Of a stretch of 64,000 bases of DNA, positions 24,501 through 35,800 are shown piece after piece. The stretch covers positions 124,001 through 188,000 of the forward strand of contig JALLLS010000026.1 of assembly GCA_025094145.1 (NCBI GenBank), written 5' to 3'. Source of the DNA: Spinellus fusiger. Its lineage: Eukaryota > Mucoromycota > Mucoromycetes > Mucorales > Phycomycetaceae. The notes beneath the pieces were generated by a model, which ran no database searches, was not told the DNA's origin, and was given only the letters and a program-made list of their open reading frames with translations. Each line of letters starts with the position of its first letter. Positions within the stretch are counted from its first letter, which is position 1. The position numbers and the translations under genes are program-made.

Positions 24501-25910
24501 ATGTTTTGGAAGAATGGCAATGACATAGGGATAGGAGTAGCCTGTGCATGTCTCACTATTAGTTTCTGGAGGTAGAGAGGCCACCTAGCTAACATGTCCC
24601 TCCCTCCCCTTTTGATGGACACTGTAGTGTGATGTACCTATTTGCTCAGGAAATCCCGACCATTCAATGCCTACTTTGCGTGTAGGAGTGCCGTCCAGAC
24701 CAAGAAAGATGCTCACATCTATGCACAGAGTATATCAGCAGGTATATCAGCATGGTATATCCATATTGCATATCAATATTGCATTGTGCACTCTACTTTT
24801 TTATTTTATTTTTTTATTTCCCTTACTTTGAACCCCCCTCCCAAAAAAAAGAAAGAAAGAAAAAAGACACTTACGATCACGGGCCAATAAGATCTCATTG
24901 TTGGGTATCTTAGTGACCATGGGCTTCCCACCACGAGCACCATACAAATTATAAAGACCCGTCAATGTACTCATAGCACCTCCTTCTGCTGATCCCGTGG
25001 ATGAAAACAGTTCTGTCAGCTGACCTGCCTCCACATCCATCAAACAGTATTCATTGGAGAATCCCAGACATATTTTGGTAGTTCCCACCCATGCCATGGC
25101 CTTGATGCGATCCGGAAGATTCAATTCCTATTGGATCATCCTATTACATCCATCTCTCTTATCTTTCTTTTCTATTTCTCATCTCCATGCCAACATCTCC
25201 ATGCCAACAAGTACTGTGCAAAGAGAGAAGAGGCTTACCTTTGTTTCATCAAACTCAGTGTCCTTCCATACAAACACCAGCAGCTTCTTTCGTACAGCAA
25301 CTGCCAGTCGAGTCATAAGAATAGGAATTCGCTCCTGGCTGATTTCCACCATTGTTTGGATTGCCATCACATTGGCGCCCTTTGTCTTTTGTAGGGCCAT
25401 ACGAAACTCAAAAGTGCGGAGGTCATGGAGGCTCACCAGTCCGTCTATACCACACTAGGTTATTGCTGTTGTTGTTGCTGTTGCTGTTGCTATTGGTGTG
25501 TGTATGCCATCATGCCATCATGGTGTGTGTGTGGCTTGATAATGGATGGCGTAGGGTCTTACCTGAAAGGGACACCAGCATATCGATTTCCTTGATAATG
25601 TCCAACTGCTCAATAGGTCGTTTGGAGAATGTTTTGATTGTCTGAGCCAATGTCACTTCGGGCACTTGGTTGTCATCCGCCACTAAGTCGCAGTGTTCAT
25701 TCACCCAGTCAATAGATAAAGAAGACCTACCTAGGGGCTCTTTTGTGTCATAGACCATAAGTTGGCCCGCAGCAGTGCCAATCAGCACCTGGTCACCTAT
25801 CATAAGAGTAAGTCACTCTTCTCCTCTCTGTCGTGTCTACCATGAGCAAAGATAGACTCCACACGGTTCAGCTTGTCCACTACTGTTGTGACTTGAAAGG
25901 CGTCGTGCAT
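21569..25910 (-). CDS. VPS39: Vps39/Vam6, HOPS tethering subunit with CNH domain
   Basis: HOPS-complex subunit that binds the Rab Ypt7/Rab7 and tethers vacuole and endosome membranes. The start at 25910 opens MHDAFQVTTVVDKLNR, and the next exon reads GDQVLIGTAAGQLMVYD, the start of a citron-homology (CNH) propeller. The middle has GYSYPYVIAILPKHVEVRN, QIDQLVEKHEYEEAVSLLDQI and other helical-repeat stretches. The last exons carry the C-terminal zinc motif (CPQCNKRIGN, then FPNGVVVHYSC), which fixes the stop at 21569. About eleven introns, with a product near 1000 residues. A Ser/Arg-rich insert (RRREGEMERPGSRTSNRSR) lies in the helical part. An earlier stop near 22244 is not real: it is inside an intron. 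Confidence 0.93.
21654..21962 (-). other. Unusually long intron of VPS39
   Basis: This 309-base intron separates the two halves of the Vps39 zinc motif. Donor GTAAGG and acceptor CTACAG join S|VFAVFPNG in phase. Other introns in the window are mostly 45-70 bases. It contains repeated CTAGTCCTAG/TATTCTA-type words and an AAATA run. Confidence 0.8.
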
Positions 25911-26355
25911 GGCAGGAGGTATAAAATGAAAAAGAAATAGCGAAACACTGTAGGGTCAAACCCTCGTTGCCATAAGTCACATGATACAAGGACAGAGACC
26001 ACGTCAAGGAGATTTCTTCTCTTGGCTCTTCTTTTCTGCCCCCCCCTCCCCCCCTCCCCCCCCTTTTTTTTTTCTTTTTTCTTTACTATTTTCTTTACTA
26101 TTTTGGCTTGGATCCGCTGAATGTCTATAATAGTAAATAAAACGCATTGTATTTTTCTTTTCTCGAGGTGTGTTTTCTATTGCCGATGTACTCCTTTTCC
26201 TTTTCTCCACCAATCAAAGACACGTTCTTGATGTGTCGGTGGCCTATTATTATATTATATTTTTGCTTTTTGGCTGTTCCATGTCGGTCCAGTGCCATGG
26301 TTTGGTGGTATGTCTGTGGAAGGAGCAACATAGGGATGGATGTTCTGGGATCTTC

Positions 26356-26586
26356 TCATTGGAGACAAAGGTGGTGGTGGGCTCTGGAGTCTGTCTGATA
26401 GAACATGGACTGCTTCTGTTGGTAGGCAGTGTGGGTGGATTCATAGGAAGGGACACTTGAATGAGATCCCTGCCATGGTAGGGTTGCCGCATCAGCAGAA
26501 GGAGGAGTTGTATTGGTGTGTTTTGTGAGGGACAGTTGGGTCCGCTTGAAAGAGAGCCTTAGTTTATTGAGGAACTGTTTCCACAT
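26356..26586 (-). CDS. Possible small protein of 76 residues
   Basis: The frame starts MWKQFLNKLRLSFKRTQLSL and ends at a TGA at 26356. It is rich in Ser, Thr, Pro, His and Gln, and its codons favour C or G in the third position, unlike the AT-rich spacer around it. It lacks a domain, signal peptide or membrane segment I can name. It lies between two divergent genes, 446 bases upstream of the VPS39 start and on the same strand, so it could instead be an upstream exon or leader of that gene. Confidence 0.3.
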   Translation of the reverse strand: MWKQFLNKLRLSFKRTQLSLTKHTNTTPPSADAATLPWQGSHSSVPSYESTHTAYQQKQSMFYQTDSRAHHHLCLQ

Positions 26587-26779
26587 CCAATGGGCCAATA
26601 GAAATCTGTCAAGGATAAAGAGAGAAGAAGAGAAGAAAAAGAGAAGAAAAAGAAGAAGCTGAAAGGAGGTGGTAAGTATGGATTTACAGTGGCAAGTATG
26701 GATTTACAGTGTAGATCTAGAGTGGCATCTGTCACTTTTCTTCCATCTCCATTCACACCCACAATGTCACACGAGATCT

Positions 26780-26860
26780 GCCTTTATTATATTTATTATA
26801 TTTATTATATTTATTATATTTATTATATTTATTATATCTCTATTATATCTATTATATCTC

Positions 26861-26895
<35 letters not shown>

Positions 26896-26960
26896 CTCTA
26901 TTATTATTATTCTTTTTTTATTTTTTTATTTTTTTATTATTTATTATTTATTTATTTTTC
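26780..26960 (+). repeat. TTA/ATATT-type simple repeat
   Basis: Tandem TTTATTATA units pass into an (ATT)n run and then a T7A-type run. It is low-complexity DNA about 190 bases before the bHLH start codon. Confidence 0.9.
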
Positions 26961-27150
26961 ACCGCCCCATTTTCTTCCCTCCCTTGTTCTTTTTTTTTTC
27001 TTCCCTTGTTGACTTGTTTCATTTTTACCTTCCTTTTCCGCCCCTTCACTTCCACACCCACTCATTCCACACCCACTCCACTCTTTCAACCCTCTTTCTA
27101 TATTGACCAATAGCCTTCTTTCTCATCTGCCTTTTATTTACATACTCAAC

Positions 27151-28285
27151 ATGAGCGATATTCTCAACTCAACACCCTCAACGTACTCTACCTACGCTTC
27201 TGTCATGACAATGAACCCTGCTCTTGTTAGAAAGTCAACCACTGCAGCTGGGTTTGAAGACCGTTCCTATGAGTATCCAGGTACGCTCACAGTAGAACCC
27301 CACGGCTCACTGCTCACTGTCCCTGCCTGTGCAGACTATACTTCTTTCCAGCCTATGCCCCTCCAATACCCCACGGTTCCCACTCACTATGGCTACTACA
27401 CAGAACAGAGAGTGAAGAAACAGCCCGACAGCTCCGACTCGTCTTCACCCCCTACACCTCCCTCCCAATCCGCCACCTTCACCCAGCCCAACACCACATC
27501 AGAACGAGTCAAAGAAACCATTGCACGAGCCCACTCTGTTCCCATGGAGTTCTATCACACCGAGTTCCTTGAGTACTCAAAGGAGACCTACGAGCGAAAG
27601 ATGAATGCAAAGCGCCACAAGAGAAAGCGACTCTCGCCCTACTCGAGAAAGCCAACGTCTGAGGAAGACGAGGACGATGAGGATGAGGATGAGGACGAGG
27701 ACGAGGAGGAGCCCAGCAGCACAGAATTACGCCGACAGATCCACATCCAATCAGAGCAGAAGAGACGGGCACAGATTAAAGATGGGTTTGAAGAGTTGAA
27801 GAATCATTTGCCTGGGTGCACCAGTAAGAAGATGAGCAAGGCTGCACTTTTGACTCGCAGTAAGTGGATTCTAGAGTGCACACAGAGAGAGAGAAAGAGG
27901 AGGTTGGAGTCGTCATGACTTTGTGACGTTTCTATTATTTATTATGATTCTATAGCGGTACAGCAAATCAACCACCTGAAGAAAGTCCAGAATGACTTGT
28001 TATCTGAAGTGGAGAAGTTGGCCCAAGAGAATGAAGCCCTTAAAAAGTAAGTAGGAAAGAAGGGGAAAAGAAGAGGGAAGGGGAGAAAAGAAGAGGGTGT
28101 GTGTGGACAGCCAAACCACGCTCCCAAGTAGAGTGTATTGAATCTATCCAATCCAATCCAATCCCTTTTCTTTTACTACTCGCCTTTACTACTCGCCTTT
28201 ATTACTCACTTGCTTCTCGTCTAATAGATTCCAACAAAATGTATTGCAGAGACAGGCCATGGAGAATTACACCTTCCAAGTCTAG
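27151..28285 (+). CDS. bHLH-leucine zipper transcription factor
   Basis: Three exons (27151-27859, 27956-28046, 28228-28285) give 285 residues in a clean frame. The DNA-binding region spans residues about 205-265. The basic part is RRQIHIQSEQKRRAQIKDGF (E and RR at the usual E-box contact places), followed by helix 1, a loop with GCTSKKMSKAALL, helix 2 (QQINHLKK) and a zipper-like coil with VEKLAQENEALKK. This resembles the Max/Mlx/Myc-like group, so an E-box-binding dimer in the nucleus is expected. An acidic run of Glu/Asp (about residues 172-188) follows a basic KRHKRKR stretch that may be a nuclear signal. The first 100 residues are Ser/Thr/Pro/Tyr-rich and may activate transcription. Its targets cannot be told from sequence. 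Confidence 0.88.
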
Positions 28286-28719
28286 TTCAGTCCACTCCAC
28301 TCCAGTCCAGTCCAGTCCAGTCCAGTCTAGTCTAGTCTAGTCCAGTGTGTCTTCCCCTTGCCCCTTCTCACTCACTCACTCTCCTTTTCACCCACTTGCT
28401 CTCTCTTCTCTCTCTTCTCTCTCTTGTTGTTTTGCTACTCGTTGTTTACTTTTTAATTATTTTGATCTCAATGGAACCTATATGCTGATTGGATGGAGAC
28501 TTGTTGTGTGATGTCATCTGGAGAGTGGTGGCACCTCCCACTGTATCTGTAGTGTTTGAATCTTAAACTGTGTCTGTCTCCCTAACGCCATACACGTCAC
28601 TCTTTCCTAGTCACTCCCTCTTCCTCCCTCTCTTGACTGTTTCTACTCTCTACTCTACTCTACTCTACTCTTGACGTCTACATCTGCCCCACCCCTTCTT
28701 TTCCTTCCTTCTTCTCCTC
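28286..28719. other. Spacer with TCCAG tandem repeat
   Basis: A (TCCAG/TCTAG)n tract runs from about 28288 to 28343, right after the bHLH stop. Further on are CACT-, TCTC- and CTCTA-type short repeats. It carries the 3' end of the bHLH gene and the promoter of the next gene. No gene was seen. Confidence 0.6.
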
Positions 28720-29721
28720 ATGGCAGACGAATTTGATATTTACGGTGACGCCTTTGACAAGGTAAGTCCTGCCACCACAACAGAACCACCGCTCATTGAC
28801 AAGAGAGACGACATTCTCGATGAAATTGTAGGCACACAAAGAGAAGCCAAACGACAGCGTGCCATGGCCTATGCAGACGACGACCTGTTTGATGACCTTG
28901 GTGATATTGTAAAAGACGTCAAACCAGCAGTCCCACATGAGACCAAAGGCAAAGACCTGCAGAAGATCAAGTCGAGTGTTCCTGGCTACACACCCAAATC
29001 CACCGATGCCCAGACCAAGCGAGAGTCACCAACGGCACTGAACAGTCTGCGTGGACTTGTCACCCATCCTACGTGTGGCATGTACATTGGTGAACTCGCA
29101 TGGGTGCGTTGCTGCTGCTATTGTTGTTGTTATTGCTGTTGTTTTTCTTACTGCTGTTCTCTAGTACACCACAGACCGCGATATCAAAACCCCCCTCATC
29201 CAAGGCGGCTTCAGTGCTGACCTCAAGGAACTCACCTTCTTCGAGCACAAGGTCAATGGAAAGTCAAAGGGAATTGTCTATTTGGAATTCACCAGTGCAG
29301 ACATTGCCCTCCAAGCAAAACAGATGCTGGACCAAGCGTAAGTGGTGTTGGCTTTTCCTCACAGACCATTCACTCTCCTAGTGACTTTCATGGGAAAAAG
29401 GCCGTCACTAGCTTCACCATCGCCCCCAACCCCTTTAAGCATTTTCCCAAGGAGCCTGTCAAATCCCGCACACCCCCTCGACCCACACCTCCAACCACGT
29501 TTGGCTTTGGCTTCAATGGCGGTGGCTTCACCAACCCAGGCATGCCCTATGGCTATCCAATGATCAATAACAATAACAATAACAACTACATGGGAAGAAC
29601 AATGCGGCCCGGACAGTTCAATAGGAACCGGCCTACGTACATGGAGACACCTGGGTATCAGGGAATGTACATCAATCCTGCCTTTTTTGATCAGCAGAAC
29701 CAAGGCAACCATGGCTACTGA
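28720..29721 (+). CDS. CPSF6-like RNA-binding protein (cleavage factor Im large subunit type)
   Basis: Three exons (28720-29103, 29165-29337, 29382-29721), all joining in phase. The N-terminus is acidic and starts ADEFDIYGDAF, like the CPSF6/7 N-terminal Asp/Tyr stretch. One RRM follows: MYIGELAW|YTTDRDI (RNP2 plus the WxTTD feature typical of CPSF6), LTFFEHKVNGKSKGIVYLEF (RNP1 area), then HGKKAVTSF. The tail is Pro/Gly/Asn-rich with NNNNNNNYMGR and lacks the RS-rich end of animal CPSF6. It would act in the nucleus in poly(A)-site choice with a Nudt21-like partner. A GTAAGT at 28760 could be a donor, but reading through keeps a good frame. Confidence 0.78.
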
Positions 29722-30115
29722 GCAATGGCCACTGAATATCAGATACTGAATAGGATGGCATGAGATGGCATGAGATGGCATGGGATAAATTTTAAACACC
29801 GCACTCACACCAGTCTGTCTCTTATTTTTTCTTTTTTTCTTTTTTTTTCTATTTAATAATGTCAGGATTTTAAAGCCCGTTGGAGTATGTTGTGTGTGGC
29901 CCTTTAAACTCTCTTTTTTTATTTTTTATTTTTTTATTTTTATTGGGATGACTGACTATGATTGTGTTTTCATGGTCATATTCAAACCCAGCAGAGAGAA
30001 ATAAGAGTGAAATGAATTGGAGTGGTTGCTCCTTTAGTTGTTGATCTTTTCCAAGGCAGATTCACTGACAAAAGAAAGAAAGAAAGAAAAAGAAAAAGAA
30101 AAAGGGACTTGTTTA
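29722..30115. other. Convergent 3' region of the CPSF6-like and TAF6 genes
   Basis: T-rich tracts and a GAGATGGCAT tandem repeat (29757-29785). An (AAAGA)n tract lies at 30071-30104, next to the TAF6 stop. No gene was seen. Confidence 0.55.
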
Positions 30116-31934
30116 TCATGTGCATGCTTCCATCACTGCCTCAAGTGACTGCTGTGTGGTATGTTTCTCCAAAAAGGACTGGCCAAGGACCTCACCTACT
30201 GCCTCCAGAAACAAGTGCTTCTGTTCTTCCGTAGCACTGGTGGCACTGGTGGCACTGGTGGTGGCATGAAGAGCAATACGTTCCATGACTGTCTATTGTC
30301 CAAAAGACATGTTCAGTAACAAATAAACAAACACTTCTCTTTCTCTTTTTGGTTGCATAGACACCACTTACCATCAGCGCATCTCTGCACTTGAGGGCTT
30401 CCATCTTGCGGATGGGACTGCTACTGGCAAGGGCTGTCCGTAAACACGTCTCTGCATAAAACTTAATATGAGGCGCCACCAACACTCGTGTCACTTGAAC
30501 TCCTAATTGATCCAATCCTATCATTGCTCCATAGTGTGTTGTCAAGGGTCTTGCTGGGTCCAAGAGGGCTCTCAGCAGTGACTTGGTGATACGTGGCTGG
30601 AGAGTGTGGTAGGCATTTCCAAATTGGTGACAGATCAGCGTCATCAGAGAAGCAGCCCTGTGGCGCGTGGTCCAATGGTCTTCACTAGGACTCTCACAAA
30701 TGCTCTTCCCCACCAAACACGACAGGATCGGTGGGATGAGTTGATGCAACTAAAATAACAAACAAAATAACAAACAAACAAACAAACACAAGAAAGGGTA
30801 AGTGACGTCTCTCTTTATTCTCCCGTGTCGTGTGTGTCCACGTGCTACTTGCATAGGGCTCTACAAACAGATGCTTGTTGTTCAACAGGGCATGCGACAT
30901 GGACAGCATGGATTCCAGCACCTCCAGCTGCTTGTGGTTCTGCGTGACCTTTTTGTGGATATGTTGGACAAAGTAGGGCAGTAGCTGATGGAGTCCAGGA
31001 TCCATGCGGAGACTCTCAAATGCCTGAGACTGGAGTCGTTCGTCTGTGCTGGAGACAGCTTCTGTAATGCGCTCAAAGTACATCTGCAGTTCCTTGGACA
31101 GCACGTGTTTGACAAGAGGCTTGACATCGACTTCTGCTGACATGGTATGAATGGCAGCACTGGGTTTGGCACGCTTGGTGAGGAGATCTGCCTTGGCATC
31201 TACATTGCATACAAAAGCACTTTTTCATAAGCCAACAAAGCAGATAGGAACAAAACAACCCTAAAGATCCTTGTTTTTGTTTTTGTTTTTGTTTACCATT
31301 GGGCGTGGGGTTTTGAGGAATGGCAGGCTGGACACCTTCAATGGCCAACCAGTGGGCTGTGAAAGACGTGTCCAGTGGGATCTTGGGCAGTGGTTTGCTT
31401 AGAATGGTCTCAAAATCCACCTCTTCATCCTCTGCAAAGTACACTTCATTGCCATTGACAAGTGTCTTTCTGAACAGAGGCGTCTCTCCACAGGTATAGC
31501 CATACAAGGGCTGTATTCATGGCGTCAGACATGTGTTTTTGTTCTTGTTCTTTATATTTCAACTCACTTCGACATTCTTAACACACAACGCAGCATTGAT
31601 ATCGTCTACATGAAGTTTGGAGCGTTTGGAGTGTCTCATGAACTTGGTGGCTTCCTATAAAGTCAACCCCTACTGCTTAGTAGGCCTTTTCTCTTTCTCT
31701 TTCTCTTTCTTTTTCTTTTTCTTTTATTCATTTGTTCTGCTAGTGTTGCTTGCCTGTATCAACTCATGCACTCTGTATTCCACATCCTGTGCTAATGCAG
31801 AAGCAACCTCATCCTTCAAGTGAGCCACTCCCAGTGACTCTCCAATATTCTATGTTGCATGTTGGAATGAGGAGTGTTGTTTTCTACCCACAAGACAAGA
31901 CTACCTTTATGGTTTCTTTAGGAAAGACACTCAT
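30116..31934 (-). CDS. TAF6: TAF6, histone-fold subunit of TFIID and SAGA
   Basis: Core TFIID (and SAGA) subunit. It pairs through a histone fold with TAF9 for RNA polymerase II initiation. The start at 31934 opens MSVFPKETIK, which splices to NIGESLGVAHLKDEVASALA and then EATKFMRHSKRSKLHVDDIN: the TAF6 histone fold, residues 1 to about 65. Then comes PLYGYTCGETPLFRK and, after a linker, the HEAT-like C-terminal domain: DVKPLVKHVLSKELQMYFER, HQLLPYFVQHI, LHQLIPPILSCLV, HWTTRHRAASL and THYGAMIGLDQLG. The last exon has a short TSATSATSAT run and stops at 30116. About six exons and roughly 480 residues, a normal fungal length. Confidence 0.94.
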
Positions 31935-32145
31935 CAATCAAGAGGAGAAGGAAAAATAAAAAAATAATAAAAACAGAATGACCTTGATGAGGAGGGTTTT
32001 ATGGGGATGAGTGGCTTGTAGTACTCTTTCTATCTTTCTATCTTTCTATCTTTCTATCTATTAATCTATAGATATCTATCCATTGATCCATGGAGCAATG
32101 TAAATGAGTAGACCTTGGAGCAATGACTGACGCTCAACAGTACTG
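31935..32145. promoter_or_regulatory. Short divergent promoter, TAF6 / PDRG1
   Basis: Only 211 bases separate the two start codons, so elements must be shared or overlap. It contains a (CTTTCTAT)n run (about 32028-32057) and TAGATATC-type palindromic sequence. No TATA box was assigned. Confidence 0.6.
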
Positions 32146-32631
32146 ATGGAGAGAGAACGGCTGGCAGAAGAAGTGTTGGTGAACAAACAACTGGTAGGCA
32201 ACCCGACTTATTTAAAAAAAAAAAAAAAAAAAAACACACTCTCTCTCGTCTCTCTCTCGTCTCTCTCTCGTCTCTCATCAAGTGTGTTTTAGCTGGTGGA
32301 TTATGACAGGAAGCGTAATGGACAAAGAGAAGCACTGAATCAGTGGCGACAAGGACAAGGCATGCACACTGCTAACAAGGCTTGGATGCAGTTGGGAGAC
32401 ATGTTTATTCGGCTGCCCGCTGACAAGGCAAAACAGTGGATTGAGAAAGGTTAGGTCCCATGCTACTAGGATAGGAAGGTGATGAACGAACTGTGGATAG
32501 ATCAAGGAGTGTTGAATGAAGCCATTGAAACAACACGCAATACAATGCATGCTTCTGCCACAGCACTTCAGGTGCTTGAGGGTAGCCAGAAAATAGCAGG
32601 ATTTGATCTGAAGAGTTTGAATCAAAACTAA
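32146..32631 (+). CDS. PDRG1: PDRG1-like prefoldin-family subunit
   Basis: Three exons (32146-32193, 32293-32449, 32501-32631) give 111 residues. The start is fixed by an in-frame TGA just upstream. The protein is a two-helix coiled coil with the PDRG1 landmarks: LVDYDRKRNGQREALN, then GDMFIRLPADKAKQWIEKDQ, and GFDLKSLNQN at the end. PDRG1 belongs to the prefoldin-like module of the R2TP/PAQosome chaperone, which helps assemble RNA polymerases and snoRNPs. Reading straight past 32449 gives a stop at once, so the 51-base second intron is needed. Intron 1 holds a poly(A) run and a (CTCTCTCGT)n tract. Confidence 0.85.
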
Positions 32632-32879
32632 GCGTGTATATTAAGGCAGTGGTAGTAAATAAAGAAGATACAGACGGGTATTCAAAGAAAGAAAAGGAGA
32701 GAAAAGAAAGGAGAGAAAAGAAGAGAATGTCTATGAGGAGGTTGTGCTTGCTTATCTATAAGAGTGTGTATGTAACTATTGAATAAAGATGCCTAACTAA
32801 CAAGCACACTTCTCTAACAAGTGCACCTGTCTATACTATGAAGAAGAAAAAGAAAGAAAAAAAAAGGCATTGAAGGGGT

Positions 32880-35800
32880 TCAGGTAAAGATCACCAGTGG
32901 AGTCACTGTCTCCATTAAGGAGGATCCCATCACATTCTCATCTTTAAGATAATCACTGGGAAATACAACCAAATGACCTCTCACTTTGTCTAATTGCTCT
33001 CTAACATCTTTTCCTGTGCGGTAAGGATCCGCAACATGGCCTTGGGGGATACTTGCATCCGGTATAAACTGTCGATGGTGCTCAAAGGTATGGACAGTAT
33101 CGTCAGGAACACACCGAAACACATCCCGGTAAACAGCTGTATTGGTCGTGGCTGTCTTGTTCCAAATGCCATAGTAACAATGGTCTTCCAAGGGATCCAA
33201 TGCAGCGGCATCTTCTCTCTTGTCGTGTTTGAGTGTACGGAATGTATCGTACAGACTGCGAGTACGACTGGCACGGTCAAGAATTCGCACAGGCTCCTCA
33301 GCAGTGTAGACATGGAGTCCCTCTTCACTGTGTTCGTGTTGGAGAGGTGCCAATCGATTCGAGGCAATGTGTGTTGGCAGAGAATGCAAAGTGTTGGGCA
33401 TAAGGTCACTCCATTTCTCAAAGTCGAGCAGACCAAGATGCTCTTTCCATAGCTGCATACGTAGTGTATGTGCAAATTTAGAAGCAGTGAACTAGGAAAA
33501 TGCCCAGTCAATAGACAAGAACACCAAAGAAGAAGGGTCCCTTACCTTTTTACCACCCATGTAAGAGGGTACAGTTTCTGTGTCTTCTATTAGCATGGCA
33601 ATTTCAGAATCACGATTGCCAAGTTGTGATCTATGCAAGGACAGAGAGGCTGTTAATATACACATCTATCACTGCACTCCTTTTCTTCTTTTTATACTAC
33701 TACTACTGATAATGTTCTGTACCTGTCGTTGATATTGGCTAATCAACAAGCATGAGTTATACATCCCTACAAACATAGTCCCAACTTACCAGATCCAATC
33801 AAGACAATGCGGTCATCCACAATCATCAGTTTATCATGAATATACAAAAGTTCGCTCACATAGCAATGACGATCATCTTCTATGGGTTCATTTCCAGCAT
33901 GGCGGTCTGAAAAGGGATTCTCATCCAATCCACTTTCTGATGTAGCCGCACTATCATCAAAGGGTGATTTGGTCTCCTCCTTGTCTTTTGAAGAAGACTG
34001 TTTGGAGGCAAAGGAAGGGGTTTCCAGCTTATCCCATGTACGAAGACTATACCAGCCAATATAGTCCGAGGGATTGATACCTACTTCTTTGAGTTTATCC
34101 ATAATAGAATGACCCCCTCTTGAGATGGAAATGTACTGAAAATGCATCACAGTACTAAGGAATAGAGATGGAAAAGAAAATAGCAACATCAATGCTATAG
34201 TCAAGAGAGTGGGCACTTACCGAGCAGAAGAGGACTCCGCAGATGCCAGATCTCCTTCAAACGCAGGCACAAGAGGAATAACAATGATCACCTTGAACTT
34301 CTCCTTGCGCTCATGAGCAAGCTTTATACGCTCCACAATGGCCTGTCCGATTTTGTTGCGTAGAAGTTTATCTTGGTAGGTAGCAGTGACTATAACACTG
34401 TGAATATTTGCTTAGTGGCTGGGAAAAGGGGAGCCTTACTGAAGAATTGGTTCTCAATGTAGATAAAGTGCTTGGCTTGGCTAATACACTCCATGTAGGC
34501 ATTGTAAATAGAATGCTATTCACTTTTGGTTTAAGTTTGACTGTACTTATATAGATAGGTAGGTAGAGAGAGAGAAAGAAAGATAGGTCGGTAGAAAGAA
34601 AAGTGTCTCTCACAATTCGACGCTAGTTCAACTTGGATTTCATCCCAACGAGAGAATAATAATAATAAAAAAAGAAAAAAAAGAAGAAACCCTGGTCCCC
34701 TTCTTACCTCTCGTTCTATACCAGAACTCCACTCCGAGGAACTTCTCAGGAGCTGAACACGACAGGTACCATTGAAGTTGTTCTCATCTCTTGCTGTGAC
34801 ATATTCACCCTTGGGCATAAGCAGAGGAACAGAAGAGCGGTGTGTACTCTTGTTGGTCTTGAGAAAGTTCCATCGCTGGATAAAGTGGCGTGAAATATCA
34901 CGGGCAATAGGGCCCACCTAGTAAGTAGATCCCATATGAATGCTCTGTTAAAGACTCCACTTACATACTACACCAATGGTAGCGTCATGCCATGGCATAC
35001 GAGGGATCACTGTGCGGTCTACTAATGTCTGGTCGTATTGAATGACTAGAGAAAAAAGGATTAAGACATTTCATCTGTTACAATGGATTGTTTACCATTA
35101 ACAAAATCCTTGGCTCGTGGATTAGAGTAGTCCTGACCAGGAAATATCTTGTGTTCGTGGCCCACAGCAGGATGGTCTGTCAAACGATGGGCATGGGTAT
35201 CGTAGCGTCTACCAATACAGTACAGTACAGTACAGTAAGGATGGTGATGTAAGTCTCGTTGTGTCTTGTGGAAAAAAAAAAGAAAGCACAACCCTCCTTA
35301 CCCAAAACAAAGATCAAGACCACCAATAAAGGCGAGTCTGTTATCCACAACGATGATTTTCTATCTTGTCAGTATCAAGCATCATTTACAAGGGCAAATT
35401 ACTTCATGATGAGACCAGAACAATACATTATTATCAATAGAGCCATGATCTGGATGTCTCTGCACTAAAAAAAAGATAAGCTGCTTGTTTCTATTGTGCT
35501 ATCTTACCGATGATATTAGGATGTAAGTTCTGTAGCCATTGTTTTGTATGAGCAGAATTGATGGTTAATGCCATTGACATTTCCTTGTAGACAATCACAT
35601 AGATCATGACGCCCTCATTTGCTTTACGCTTCAGCAGTCGATCAATACGAAACTCTTCGTTTAGCTCTGGAGGTCGACGCATGTACTATAAAGAAATAGA
35701 AGGCTGCGTCAGTATCCTTTTCTTTTTCGATTCCTTCATCAATATAAATACCAGTTCAGGAGAAAACCACCAATCCGCAATGTAAATCTCTTTCTTGGCA

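Larger units (their letters stand above)
25911..27150. other. Divergent spacer between VPS39 and the bHLH gene
   Basis: It holds a C-run/T-run tract near 26039-26075, a purine-rich stretch at 26610-26660 and a long TTA/ATATT repeat at about 26780-26960. The small minus-strand frame at 26356-26586 is listed separately. The long Tyr/Ile/Phe frames over the repeat are artefacts. Confidence 0.5.

Noticed and set aside
26669..27106. Two overlapping plus-strand frames rich in Ile, Tyr and Leu
   Set aside because: They run over a TTA/ATATT simple repeat; no conserved residues and no start context.
32450..32469. A 20-base intron in PDRG1 ending at the first TAG
   Set aside because: Too short to splice and gives the wrong phase; the acceptor at 32500 gives a normal 51-base intron and the family sequence.
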